From Phoronis australis (lineage: Eukaryota; Phoronida; Phoronidae), in assembly GCA_002633005.1 (NCBI GenBank), contig NMRA01000325.1, positions 163,290 to 227,289 on the forward strand: a DNA stretch of 64,000 bases, given 5' to 3'. The position numbers and the translations under genes are program-made. The notes beneath the pieces are model-generated. The model ran no database searches. It saw only the letters and a list, made by a program, of their open reading frames with translations, and was not told the DNA's origin. Below, piece by piece: positions 12,546 to 27,100 of this stretch. How positions within the stretch are numbered: position 1 is the first letter of the stretch; each line of letters begins with the position of its first letter.

Positions 12546-15114
12546 GTGCTGTAAGCCTTTGTTACAAGTCATCACCGTAGTGTGAGTGAATTGTTTGTGT
12601 GGAATCCTGCAGTTATTTGAAACAGCTAGAAATATGCTGAAGCTCTCAACTGAACAATAGATGGCACTGGCAGCATGGGTGCTGATTTGTGTCACATCCA
12701 CTGACAATTTGTTAGGTGAACGTGATCCTTTCAAGCAGAGAACTAAAACTGAAGTTATGCAAGTGGAAAATAAGATAGCACAATGTGTAAATGTTATTTT
12801 TTTGTTTAATCATAGAATGGTAATTACAAATGAATACTTCACACGAGTGACTTTAACAGGACGGTGTAATTCAACAGTATTTTACAATCACTTGCCAACC
12901 ATCAGTGAACAAACAAGAAATATTTACAAGTTTCCAACCACAGCATGTAGTGGTTTACACTCAAAATTTGTAAATTTGACATCTTACAAAGCCACAGTCT
13001 TTTTCATAGAATTAACAATATTCTTGTTAAAAATAAAAGCATGTGAATCCAGAAATTTCACAAAGCAAAAGACAGTTTGGTGTTCAATCTTCACACGAAC
13101 ATTTTTCATTTTAACTTCCACTAAACAGCTTCTTGATGGTCACATGCGCTATCCACGTATTGGAAATCAAAGAGAACAGGGGCCTACAATTCTAAAGAAA
13201 CATTCAAACCAAATTTGACAATATAGAAACAAAAGACATCAACTGCATGAAAAATCTTGAACTTGCACAAGATTAGGCAACAGATTTGCAGAAAATTGTC
13301 TTTAAGTGCGAAAGTGGCTTCTTTTGTGGATTTTTAAAGTTTGCACTGAAAACTAGTTTTTGCTATACACAATCGGCCATGAAAAATCAGCACTTCAAGT
13401 GCAACACATTCTTTTTCATAGGCGACTAGATTATGATAAAAACTCCAATTCTAAATAGCACACTATACATTGCTGCTACTCATCACACAAAGCATCATAG
13501 TAATAGGTAACTCTGCCTGTCTAACCTCCCTTACCACTATATATACATTCTAGAAAAACATGCATATTTCCGATAAAGAAATAAATACTAAAACTTGTTT
13601 TCCATACTTAAAATTCAGTGTTTATCAATGTACCAAAATAAAGTCTGGACTAGTAACAACGCACAGGGTCCATACTGAAAATAATTGCCAGACGCTTTCA
13701 GGACCCAACTTCAATTCTCAGTTTAAAGATACCCTTCTTTTGTTTTCACCAGTTTCAAACATAAAATTAGTCTCATTAATTGAAAGTTATCACTAAAATT
13801 TGTCCGTTACGACCCAAAACGTTAGTGTTTTCAATGTCACTTGTTCCAAGTTCAGCCAAGTTCTATCGTTAAAATGTGAACGTCAACTGTTGGTGAAACA
13901 CCAAAACTTTGCAAGTCATGAGATATAATTGTGTGAGAATAGAGTTTGGAGAAATTGTTTATTAATGATTAAATTCATGAATTTTTTACTTTAAAGAAGC
14001 AGAAAAAGTGTCGTTGATGGGCATACTCACTCTGGCTTTTTACATTGAGTAGACACAAACTTCTGGTGTGAAGTGGCCATCCAACATTTGCGGGTAATCT
14101 TCAGCTTGTGGATTATTGCAAGTGTCCAAACTGTATCTAGATTGTTAGTAAGAAGCACGCTGTAAAAGCCACTCTGACTGAGGCACGTTCGCACATAACT
14201 CATCATGGCAATGATTTAACTCCTCCAGAATGAGAGTGAAATGTATTATTTTTAATTGAGCGGTAACGAGATTTGCGGATCAAATGTGAATTGTACTTGA
14301 ATAAGTCGAGCGGACAATGCTTGCCACTGCAGCCATGTAACAAATGTTCACATCCTGAGCCTGACGGAGGCGAGCAGTGTATGTAAACTTTTGTCTGTCA
14401 CAGAGTGCCACAAGAACTCATGTCTATTGCATATAGTGCGTACAAAGTGCAAAACTTACTATGGCAGTAACAATAATTTGCTGGAATGGCAGGGCTGGTT
14501 TAAACTTCATTCATTGGACAAGTGGCTGTAACACATTAGGTACATAAAATTCAACACATGCTACCTTGTGACACCCTGATAAAGCATATACATATAATCT
14601 GGATGAGCTTGATTCACATCTTTTAGTATGCAACACTGAGAAAAGCTAAAATTTGTTAAGCAAGAAATGGGAAATGATATGTGTTCCTCCGTATGACGTG
14701 GTGAATAAATATTTAGGCTTTACATTAAAAAGACACACAAATCAAGACTATCCGTCAAGCTTATGCTAAAGAAAGTTTCAACTTGTTCTACTTTACTTAA
14801 AGGACGAGATTTAATTTACTTCTCATTAGCCCCTTAAAGCATGGACCTTCCAGACCACTCAAAATATGAAGAAAAATGACCAAACTTAACGACAATAAAA
14901 CCAAGCATAACGGATGACAAAAGCAATTCTACATTCACAATTTTTCCTTTCCCCATTTCGCCACACACAACTTCGAAGCAAACTGTTCGGTGCTTTAAGG
15001 ATATGGAAACACTTGTTAAGTATGGATACCAGAATTATATACGAGTATAATACACAATTGACCAGACACTACTGGTGCCACTACAGGCAACTAGGGCTCC
15101 TAGTGGCTCTGACA

Positions 15115-18100
15115 CTAGTTCCCAAGCTCCTTGATCTGTTTGATGAGATATGCCTTTTCGTCATTAAATTGTTCATCCTCAGATCGATCAGTGTGGAACT
15201 TCTGCAGGAAGTCAACCAACTTGTCCTTGTTCTTGTTTAGAATTACTAGGATAGGGTCTGGCTTGCCGGGATTCGCCACAAACACCTGTAATAGACAGGG
15301 AACCAGCAGTTGACACAGTTCTCATTCTGAAAGGGAAATGTTGCCTTTTCAGGCCATTTATGGTCAATTTGACGATTTCATTTAAAATATGTTTTGAACT
15401 TGTAATAGATTTTTATGAACATGAAATTGATTTAAAAAACAGTTCCTCAAACTGGAAGTGCTATGCTATGAGTAAGATCAAAGAAAGTCAGCCGGTCCAA
15501 ATAAGCCGTGACCTCTTACTTTGTCCTCAAATACAACAGCAATAGTCAAATACTTGCATTTTGAGAACCATATTGATGCTTGTTATTCAGTGGAAATAAC
15601 TGTTTCTCAAAATGCAGGATCCCCGTGACTATTACCACTGCAACATCAATTCCGTCAATCAGAAACATAGTGTTTGCACTGTGCAACCTGCTCACAGTCA
15701 CACTTCCAGTATGCAGAACTGCAATACAATTTTTATTGATTTCATTTACATAAAAATTGAGCAAAGTGGTTCAAAAGAAGGAAAATTTCCCATACAACCA
15801 GGAATTTACACATTCACCATGTTTTTGTTACATATTTGTAATGTGCAGAATGCCATCATTCTGACTAATCACATGTGATCACCTTGGTAAACAGAGCTTA
15901 ACTACTGTAAAACCTCATGATAAGAAGTCAGAACTGCCGACAGATTAGAGAACAGGTCATCAGGCAGCTGATCAAACGACCCACCAGCACTCATAAGCAA
16001 AATTGTTTTCAGGCATTAGACTAGACCGGATCTGCCTGTTAATGTAGTAAACAGAAGAACTCAATTACATGTCGACACAAACCTGAGTCATAAACGTTTC
16101 ATAATTGAGGAGAACAAGGGGGTAATACACTGGAGCCCACTTAATGTTGTATCAGATAATAAAATATCCTGCTTAATGCCATGAAATGTCAAAAACATGA
16201 ACCACTTCCCATTAAACCCAAGTAACATAATGTCATAACTTATTGTCATATTCTCAGGTATTGTCATTTGTTTGCAAGTGTTGGATTTTATATTTTAACC
16301 TAATTAAAAATTATGGGTCGTGGGTTGGAGAAATAAATGAAAAATATGGGTGGTGGGTACGAAAAAAAATGCCATCCCCCCATACATTTTTTGCTGGAAC
16401 AGCCCTCAGCAAAATTGAATCTCACTCGCTTATTGTGTACCTTAGTTTGCTTTTCTGTCTAAAAACTAAATCTAATTTATCTTAAATTCCTTTGCTTAAT
16501 CGGAACTCAGTGCTGGGGATAAAAATCAGCCGTTTCGCTGCCTTGCTCCAAGACTACCTCCCTCCAACACACCTTAAATACATGGAACGCTTCAAACTGG
16601 ATATTCTTGCTCTTGTCTCTCAGCAGGTTCATCATTAACTTTAGGTTTTCTGGGTTACTGATGTATTTTGTCATCGTTGTATAGTTATGCCGGTCTAGCA
16701 GGAGTTCACCTAGCAGCTGAAAGAGCAAAACAATGAGATTTCAAGAAAAAACACATGGAGAGAATATATTCATACATTCAAGAAGCCATCTTCTGCCAGA
16801 TAACTCACCAATATTCAACTGGGCTGTGTTCCTTTGAGGCACAAGATTATGTGTGTCTTAGCGAGATACTGACATGCACTACAAGCAAAGCATGTGATCA
16901 CACAAGTTCTACTCTCCAGTGCCTAGATCTAGGGTTGACAGAACGCTGTTTTCTTTTTCATATTGGAAGTGTTCGCTAGGCTTGGAAAGACCACATGTCT
17001 GACAGTTTGTTATTGCTCGTAGCTATGCTCGGTGCATAAAATGACTGGAACAGTCAAGCCAACTTGGTCACAAGCAATAACAGTTATCAACATTTACAAC
17101 CAAATGAAACATACCCCAAAGGAACACAGAACTAGGAATCCAAAAATGAGCAGACCTAGTCTATTTCTTTTTATAGAATCTCCTCAAAACTGGTAGCTGC
17201 CATTATCTGCAAAATGGAATGGTCACTAGGGGGTGCTGCAGCAGTCAAATCAGTCTGCAAATCGACTGACACACATTAGCGCATTGCTGTCACATACCTT
17301 TATGTCAACGTTTCATAGAAAACCGTCACTTTAGATATCACCCAGAAATACTCTTCTTCCCAAAAATACTAAATAAAGCTCCTTAGCAAGACCTAAGTGG
17401 CCATTACGAGGTGCAGCAGAGGTCAAAATTCGCATTGTCATCGCATATCCCTGTACCAAGTTTATTGAAATCCGTCCAGTGGTTCACCAAATATCACTCC
17501 GAAAAGAAATACTCTGCCCCCCCCCAAAAAAAACTGAAAAGGTCCTTTCCTCTGGCTATTCTAGTTACCCTTGTGTCAAATTTCTCCAAGATCAGACCAG
17601 CCATTTTTGAGAAATTGAGCACATCGGGACAGGATTACAATACTATGTGGATGCATCAACATAAATTATACACTAAGCTAAATTCCACAGCTTTAATTAT
17701 AAACAATATCAGGGCTGGGTGATATCAAAAGTAAATTTTGCTGGATGAATCTGTAAGGTTAGCGGAGTGCAGCGCATAAAACACATCTTGTACGAATAGG
17801 TCATCCATGTTTACCTTGAGGGCTTGTCGCTTGGTGACGTAGTTATCAGAATCCAATAGTTTCCTGTAGCAGGGAAACACTCTATCATAGTTTTTTTCCA
17901 GGAACCCTGAAGCCAGATCCTTGTGAGCAGTGAGTAGCTCCTGTAACAACCATCAAGTTACCAATAGGCTTGCATACCACTACTTGATACCATTTGAAAA
18001 ACAGTTGGAATACTGGTATCACGGACAACACTTTTGAAATAAAGCTCAACAGATTTTACCCCTTCTTTCGCACTTAAGTCACTTTGTGTCACTATTTTTC

Positions 18101-21100
18101 AGCAAGAAACATGCCAAGAAATGCACAACTGTAAACATTACAAAATTTATTTCCGAGTAAATGATATGTGTTACAAGTTTGTCTCCAAAAGAGCTACGCT
18201 GTTTTAACTAAAATAGTTTGAAAGTGCGACACTTTTGTCTATAAAATAACAAACGAAGACAGTCGAGTTTTGTCGTATAATTACTCATACACACTATCGC
18301 TGTACTTTTCTTTAATCAAAGAAATATTGTTTACCATGTCATCAGAATATTGTTTTGTCAAGTATTGTTATTGTATCATTTCGTTCTTAACGACATGCAG
18401 TCCTAATACCAAGACTTCATTCCTTTGTATTTGGGAGTCAGAATGAAATAAAATTCTCGAAGTATAAACTGAATGTTGAAGAAATGTGCATCATTCTATT
18501 ATGATCTTGATTGATTTCTTCTGACACAGAAAATCAATTCTTGACTAGGGCAAACTTTTGAAATTTCACTAATTACTGCAAAATGGTGACAGAGCATAGG
18601 CGTCGTGAGATGGTGTGACTTCCCAAAGGTAGCCATGGACGTAAACTTGTCAGATTTATTGTGCACAGTTGCCGGTTACCTGCCACACTTTGGACAGTTA
18701 AGGGCTAAAAAGACAAGGTCTACAAATTTTTGTTTTGCCAAAGGTTCAACAAATTAATTTATGCAAACATAGAAGCACTTGCACAGTCCCTTCATGACAA
18801 CCACATGTTCATTCCTGAGGAGTTCCATAATAGGAATACTTTCATTTGGCACAGTGTTTATTGACAATTAGTCCGCCTCCCTCAACCAAAACTTGCAGTT
18901 CCTCATCTTCTACACTGTCTCAGTTGATACAAACTGATAACAGAAGATAGTGTCAAAATGGATCGTAAGTTTTATCCATCGTCAACATTACTAAAATTGA
19001 AGTCCTGGAGTTGCCATGACAATATTTGCGACTGAAAAGCATCAAGCAACCTCTCCATTGCACCAACATACATCTAGACTGAGCCAGATAAAGGTAACGC
19101 AAAGTACATTTTGGGGCCTGTTTCAAGAATTATTTTATGTCTTAACTTAGATCGAAATCGGACTAACTTAAGACAAAAATTAAATTTCTTAAGATCAAAG
19201 TTAAGACTGAAATCGGTCTATGCCAAGACTGAAAGTTAGCCTAATACTATGAAGTAGGCTTAAGATTTATGACTATCATCACTTTAAACTGTTGAGGAAC
19301 AAATTTTGTTAACATTTTCCACAATCTAATTACCTTAACAATGTCAAATTTAAGATTGTCAGCTTTCCATTCGAGAACTGGCAACGTCCGTAGAGACAAT
19401 GCAGTGCTACTCACCGGCACAAATGAAAAAATATTTTCCATCCATACCAGGGTCCTCTCAAGCAACCGAGATCCCAATTAAATTCAAAATGTAAACAAAT
19501 CCCCATTTAGAGTTTCAAGACCAAGATCATTCTTGACACCATATTTCCCACGCTGCCTCAGTTTTGTGAATTCGCATCATGTTGCAAAAGTGAAGTTTAT
19601 ATGTTTATATACTCACCTATGTCAAAAAACAACTTAATTTTTGTCTAAGTTAAGACTGAAGAACAAAATACGACCTTTGTGTTCACGAAAAAGTCTTTTT
19701 GGAATTTACATGATCCGTCTTAACTTAGAACAAATTTGGTCTTAACTCTTAAGTCAGCTTTCATATAACAGGTCCCTGGTCACCATTCCTTTAGTCCTCC
19801 AGATAAACTGTTTATTTCAAGAATTGTAAGTACATCAAACACATTTGAAATATACTCACTTCAATACTTTTGAATTTAGTTCTTACATTTTATGTTTCTA
19901 TTGGTCAAAAATTGTCTTTTTATGCCAAACTGACCAAAAGCCATTAAAAATCAACACGTTAAACATGGATTCAAACATTCCATCGAAGAATTTTATCAAT
20001 TGAATTTGATCATTTATAGCTACAACATTGGTCTCAACTCGGTTCTAACTCTGATGAGATGTGGTCTGAGGGCTTGGAAAATCTGACAGTTCATTTTGCT
20101 TGATGCATAAAAAGAACCCTCCGTTACGGGGTGAGGGGTCCAGTCTGACAGTTCACTTTGCATGGTGCATAAATAGAACCCCTGGTACAGGCGAGGGGTC
20201 CAATCTCTTCACTCAAAACTTGATTCGAAAAGGTGACAAATAGAACCTCATGCTTGGAGTAATCATCTCGAATCACATGGTGTGATTGGTTTGAGTCGAA
20301 CCTGAGTTTCAAGAGTAGACACCGAGAAGTGTTTCCACAACAAAAAGCCACCCCAAACAATAAGAAACCTTTTTCATGGTAAGTGGTCTAAAACCTACTG
20401 TAAGCAAGTTTTTGTGACTGAAGGCGGATTCATAGAGACATCAAGTGAGAGACAAAAGGAATAAAATATATTATCCAATGAACGAGACACATATGCCAAT
20501 CAATATTTATTTAATTAAAAGCGTACTGCGTTCCAGACAAAAGTCTGAACCCTTAGCATTTTGATAAAACGAGCAGTATTTCACGATGAAAAATACACAG
20601 AGATTTTAATGACGCATATCTGTAGATATTTCTCATTTCATTTTTAGTCAGTTTTGTGAATGGCAATAGCACAGTACATTACCAACTCACCTTGAATGTT
20701 GAAAAGGCATCAGAGGCAATGTCAAATGTGGACATCTCCACGTAGGTGAAGAACTTGTAAAAGTCTGGGTCACTCTCTGGTCTAGTGAGGATCAACTTGG
20801 CCAAAGGCTCATACCGTATACATTCCCGCAACATCTGTCCACTCACCATGGCTACTTCAGCTCGCTCATAGCTAAGAAGCATGATTTTAGATCAATCAGT
20901 CTTACAACATTCAAAAATTACAGAGAGCACGATTATGCCAAATGAAAAAAAATGAATAAACTCTAAAGGTATTGAACATTTGGTGATCTAGGCTATTGTT
21001 TTAAAAGCAACTTGTTATCAAATACTTTCCAACAGCTAATATTTAGATAGAAATTTACAAAGCAAAGTATTCCTAGGATACAAATAAAACAAAGATCGAC

Positions 21101-24100
21101 AACTACTCGTGTATGGGAAATACTTTTTTCCACTGCTTTGTAGCTTATTTATTACCAAATGACTACCTCACTGACCCAATATGGTGATTCTCCACAAAAA
21201 AACTGACATTTTTTGTAAACATAATTTGTTCCAGAAATAGCTTATAGTATACTGAATGTGCCCCTATGGTTCATTGCAAACATAAAACTTGACTTTATTC
21301 AACAGTGGTATAAGAAAGGTTTAAGAACGATTAGAGATTTACTAAATGATGATGGAACAATTTTGATTTTACAATCATTAAAAAGAAAATTTTGTATAAG
21401 GATACGTTTTTGCACCACTACAGGCTTGTGAAGTCAGTTCCGCAGTTTTGGTTAGATACCCTTTACCAGTCTTAGTATGTAAAACAAAAATTCCTGACAA
21501 TTTCGACTCCACTGATGCATGTCGTCAGTGCTCAAACGGGGTACTCAAACTTGAGGAAGACATTTGTTTTAACGTTAGATTCATATTTAAGGTATTTCCA
21601 GAACAAAATTGTACGTTGTATTATAACAAATGTCTTTTTGACGTTAATTAAAGTTCAAGAGAATGACTTATGCACGTTTTGCTCAGAGCATAAAGAGACT
21701 ATATTACTTGTAGAATGCAGATATGTAAGAGAGTTGTTGAGGAAAGTTTGTGATGATTTCCTTAGGATCGATATTTTAAACGGCCTTGACATTCTGTTTG
21801 GAAATACCGAATGTAACAACAGTAACCTTGTAGTTTTAATAACAAAAATGTCATTTATGCAGAACAAATTTCCATTAACAATTGATGTACCTAGAGTTTT
21901 GAAAAACTAGAGAAATATAGAATTTACTGTTAGTAAAATCAATGGTACGTTAGAAAATCACAACGAAAAATGGAACTTAGTGCAACTATAACGGTGGTGA
22001 ATGTCTATGTTATCTTTATGTACAATTGTCAACAAATGTTTGAAAAAACTGCCATTTTTCAAAGGCCGATTACTTTGCTACCAATAATGGAAACTTTGCC
22101 AAATGTTTTTGACACCTACACAGTACAAACCAGACAAGTAATAGGCTAACTTTTCTTTATCTTTATTATTGCAGAGAAATTCGACAAAATAGAATTTCAC
22201 ATGTCAGCCATACTGTGTGCTGTATAAGTGACGAATTAGCCTACTTAGACCCTATACTTGGCAAGATTCATACCCGCGAACCAGAGGGGTAAGAATATCA
22301 CCAGCTTTTGAATGAACAAAGTCCACTGTGGGAGATCTGGGTCCGATCTGTCGCCGTAGAAGATGGTTGAAGATCTGACAAGCGTCTTTTCTGGCCTGAA
22401 AGAGTAAGATATTATCTCGTCTCATAACGAAAAAAAGCAATACGGAACACTGAAATGTGCCTCAATAGCGACGCAAAAGATGCTTCTAATGGTGTTTTTA
22501 GAATCATAAAAATGGCCATTGGATGGCGCAGAATACGACAAACCCGTCTGAAATTAAGAAAGTATTGTCATCTCTCTATTACAAAACTATATGTCTAATT
22601 TCGAGAAAATCCACCAAGGAACTCCAAATGAGGCAGATGTAAAAACAAAAACAAATTGCAGAAGGCACAGCTGTAGCCCAATCCGACCATCTAATGTCAA
22701 GTTAATAGGAATAGACTTCACAAATTGTTATCTTGCACACGATTTAGTAGATACAGCCACAGATGCAACAATTATGTCAGTAGGGAGCACCACAGTTACA
22801 TTGGATCTGTGAAAATCCATGCCAGTTGTGCTCATGTTAGTCATGTTAGATACAGAAGCAAACGGCAAAAAGCAGACTAAAAATAATTGACATAGCCTCT
22901 AGGCGGTGCAAAAAATGATTCCAAATTCCATGAAAAAAACATCAAGGAACTCAGAAAAGATAAAGGCAAACTAAAGGTAAAAAATACAATTGCTAGATGG
23001 GAGGCCGGTTGTCAGAGCCACCCAAAGTCATGGGCAGCCACTGTCACATCTATAGGAAAACACCTGCAAAAGTTCAAAGGTCATGCAAAGGCATCAGCAG
23101 CTGCAGCCATGGTCACAAAGAATCACCATGAGGGGAAACTACAGGTATCAAATCCGTCGTTCAATCATCAATGTCAACCATGGTATTCTCATCATGAACA
23201 CAACTGCTATAATTCATAATGATCCTTCGAGCACTTTGGCAAATAAAGAAGCAAATGCTAAGAAATGAACTCAAAATCATAAAAATGACCACAGGGTGCA
23301 AAATTTGTTGAATCTGTCCAAAAATGGACCGGCATAGTTGTCGCTTTAACAGAAACCTAGTACATAAATATGTGGGCGCATAAAAAGCAAAGAGTTTTAT
23401 AAGTAATGCTATGTATATTCCAGGGTTCCATTTAAATTATAGAAATATAGAAAAAGGATCCCTCTTGTTCCTTACTCTCATGACAAGTGTCAGGAATCAA
23501 AGACCAGTTTTTCATAATGCTATGTGGTCTAAATCAAAACTTGTTTTTCGTAACAAAATGTGAGTTTGTAGTCATTTTAACAGCTATTCCATTAAGGTTA
23601 TCTAAGACCTTAATAAATGACCTCAAGTCAACCATTAAAAGTAATATTGTAAATATTTTGTGAAAGGAGAATGAATAATCAAAAATTCCTAACAGCATTT
23701 TTGAGACATAACATAAAGTTTATATTTTAAAAAGTTTTGGTAAAATCGACTGTGGAGTTATTTTGCTATGAAATCAATGTACCTTTCTGGCACATGAAAA
23801 TTTAACTTAAAAAACGTGGACATGTGACAATAGTAAAGACACAGTAGAAAGAAGAATGCTTCTAGAATCCTCCATCTTTCTTATTTCAGAAAATATATAG
23901 TTTTAAACACTTAACATTCATCTCTAAAAGTTCATACGACCAGTTTTTTCTCTATTAATTGGAACACAAAGTTGTCAAGGGAAAAATACTTTGTATACTA
24001 ACGTACTGTTAGAGAAATGACCAAAAAATATTCGCAAAATATTCCAACCAAACAGTAGTTATTATAATTATGGTAGAAATCTTACTACATGAACTCTTTT

Positions 24101-27100
24101 AATACTAAAAAAACCTATTTAGTATTAAAAAGCTTTTGATTTTATTTAGTACAAAACAGCTATTTTACGATATTAAACGTGGACTAAAATTAGATTTTCA
24201 TAAAAAAGCATTATCCGACATGATGACAGTAATCAAGTAGTAACAAAAATCTTTCCAGCCCCATAACTTACTATACACAATGGCCTTCAACCTTTTCTGA
24301 TAAATGCAAACTCACTTCAAAGTCTAGCATCGCCAGATTCGCAACCAGCAGAGCAAAGATGTTATTGTTGTAGAACTCTTGTGCTAGCTGTGCCAGCAGT
24401 TCAGCCTGTGGCTCTTGTGCAGCGCTGCCATACAACATAGTCTTTATTGCTAATAAGGACTTAGACACCTCCTCTGAAGCCTGAAACAACATCGAGATAA
24501 AACATCATAACCGTACAATGATACAGAAGAAAAAGCTGATGTTTGATAACTGATAGATTGAAGCCAATTGTTTTCATGCACATGATTTCACCAATATTAA
24601 CCATGTGCAAAGAACTGTGGGAGTTATTGTAGTCAGACACGGTTTGCTCAACAAGGTAAGTGACTTTGCCTGTTGGACAACAACAGGCCAGAATAACCCA
24701 TTAAATTACTTCATTAGTGTTTCACAAGTAAGTTTGTAACTTTAATACTACACACTGACCAAATGGCTATCACTGGAAGCAATGAATAGTTGCGACATGT
24801 CAGTCAAGCTAATGAATAGACCCAAAGAGATAGTGAGAACATGAACACACGACAGTAGTCAACCATCTTTGCCCCACAAACCATTGTTGTAAACAAAAGC
24901 ATGATGATGGCTTTACTATGTGGCTGAAACACTAACTGATCAACCAAAAACGTGAAACATTGAAATAGTCACTTGAATTTTGAGAAACAGTTTAATCCCC
25001 TGAATAACAGACATCAAACTGATTATCAAAACCCATGGCCCCAGCAAGTGACTATTATGGAAAGCACAAACGACAAAATTATGGAAATTGCCTGTTGCTG
25101 ATAAAAGCAAGTGACAGACTTCCCCATCAGTTCAACGTAATACATCTGGATGAAGAAGCAGAAAATTAAAGAAATTCACCTTCACAATGTTTCACAAATA
25201 CCTCACTGTACTTTTTCAGTATCTACACAATCCTGTCTAATCTTAACGAAGTCGCTCTAAGACTAGGTTATATCCCTGAAGCCAACACCAAGGCAAGGGT
25301 AGATTAGTAATTGTTCACTAGTTACTTCTTTTTGAAAGGACTTAAAAACTGATTCTGTGGCAGATTGACAGACATAAGAAGTAAGTAAGAGCAAACTCTG
25401 GAGGAACTACTAGTATGCTTACAGACAGTGCTGCTCTACACAAACTGTCCTTCATCACTAAGTCAGACAGCTTAGTAAAATGTTTGTTCTACTAGGTGAT
25501 TTCATTGACATTGTTCCTACCTTTAGCTACAGCAAATGGTGCTGTCGGTGGTGTGCTTGTTCAATTTGGCATTGATAGGGGACTTAAGAATGATAACACA
25601 AGTGCTGAACAGTCTTGCTGCAGCAGCTCAACTCTGGAAGAGCAAGTATGACGGTCGCTCACACTGGAGGGACACCACAAGGTCTCTCTTCAATGTGCCA
25701 AGGGACTGCCCCTTCATGTAGTTAATGGTTGTTAATAATCACTTAATTACATTTTGAGAACCAGCTTTCGCTACTCAAGGTACCCACGGTCAACAGACTC
25801 ATAAACACGGGCAAGGACGCATGAACACGACTCACGGACCTGCAAACACCGTCCACTGACCCGCAAACAAGGGAACGGACTCACAAAACACAATCCACGC
25901 ACCCAAATACATGGGACACGGACTCATGTTCACGAGGAAACACCGTCAACGGATCGCCAAACACGGGTCACGGACTCATCGGCTTCCTGGGTCAGCTGAC
26001 ATCTTCATTTTGTCCGTAAACCGTGTTTGGTGGTCCGTTAACCGTGTTTCCTCATGAATATGAGTCCGTGTCGAGTGTATTTGGGTGCGTGGAACGTGTT
26101 TTTTGAGTCCGTTCTCGTGTTTGTGAGTCAGTGGACGGTGTTTGCAGGTCCGTGAGTCGTGTTTATGAGTGCGTTGACCGTGTAGTTTAGGTACCTTGCT
26201 ACTGAATAACAGGCAGCAAACTCAGGTTCTGAAAATGTGGGACATCCATAAGTAACTATTGCTTGGTTTTCCAGTTCTACGCTGATAACATTGTTATCTG
26301 TGTTTCTAGCCTTGATGTTTGTACATGCCACAGCATTGTCCAGAAGTCAATTAACAGTCTTATGTAGTGGACTATGTAGAGATCAGTAGCAACAAAAAAG
26401 AGGTGATGTTCACCTGTAAGCAAAAATAGCCTACAACACCAGTGAAACTCTATGACACTGCCATTACAGGAAAAGGTGACCTACCTCAGTGTTAACTACT
26501 ACCATCACCTCATGTGCTAAACAAAATCGCCGATGCTAAGTCAGCTTTAGTACGGTGTTCCAGGGGGGAGGGCTTAGGACTCTCCCCTAAGAACATGTTC
26601 TGGGTTAATGTTAACACTGTATTACGTGAATATGTAAATCTTGAACCGGTATGGAAAAACCTTTTTAAGTTTTGTCTGTACGCCACCTACAGGCTACATC
26701 ACATGACTTAATGAACATGATGTGGTCAACAGGTGGTGTGCAGACCAGCCTTAAAAGGTGCCTGAACTGTTGTTATCAGAGCGATGTTAGTTTATGCTGA
26801 ATCTGTATGGTACTGTTGAAGAGCACACAATCAGAACAAACCCCAACACAGCGTGTGCATTACTTTGCATTTCCAGAACACCTACAGCTACCATGGAAAC
26901 AATGCAGACTTACTATTTGAGGTGGAACGGGCAGTGAAAGAATGCCTAGATACTGTAGCATGTAACTGGGAGACAGGTTAATGGCAAGAGTTAGAACTCA
27001 TTTGGCGATGCTTGGTGATGTGAAGACTCTAATCTTAAATACTTTCACTACAGAGATGGCCTTGGAAGCACAAACCTCCTTGACAAACAATCCATCTGTA

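Larger units (their letters stand above)
10940..15114. other. Convergent intergenic region, probably including a long CAB39 3' UTR
   Basis: No coding exon is recognised. The 185-codon ORF at 12661-13218 on the + strand shows no family resemblance, has a composition like its surroundings, and lies antisense to the probable CAB39 3' UTR. Candidate CAB39 poly(A) signals (TTTATT on +) occur at 13958-13963 and 11490-11495. A SINE-like stretch lies at 12440-12545; the rest is unremarkable AT-rich DNA. Confidence 0.5.

Noticed and set aside
12661-13218. 185-codon + strand ORF as a gene
   Set aside because: No family resemblance, lysine/asparagine/threonine-rich composition expected from AT-rich DNA, and it lies antisense to the probable CAB39 3' UTR.
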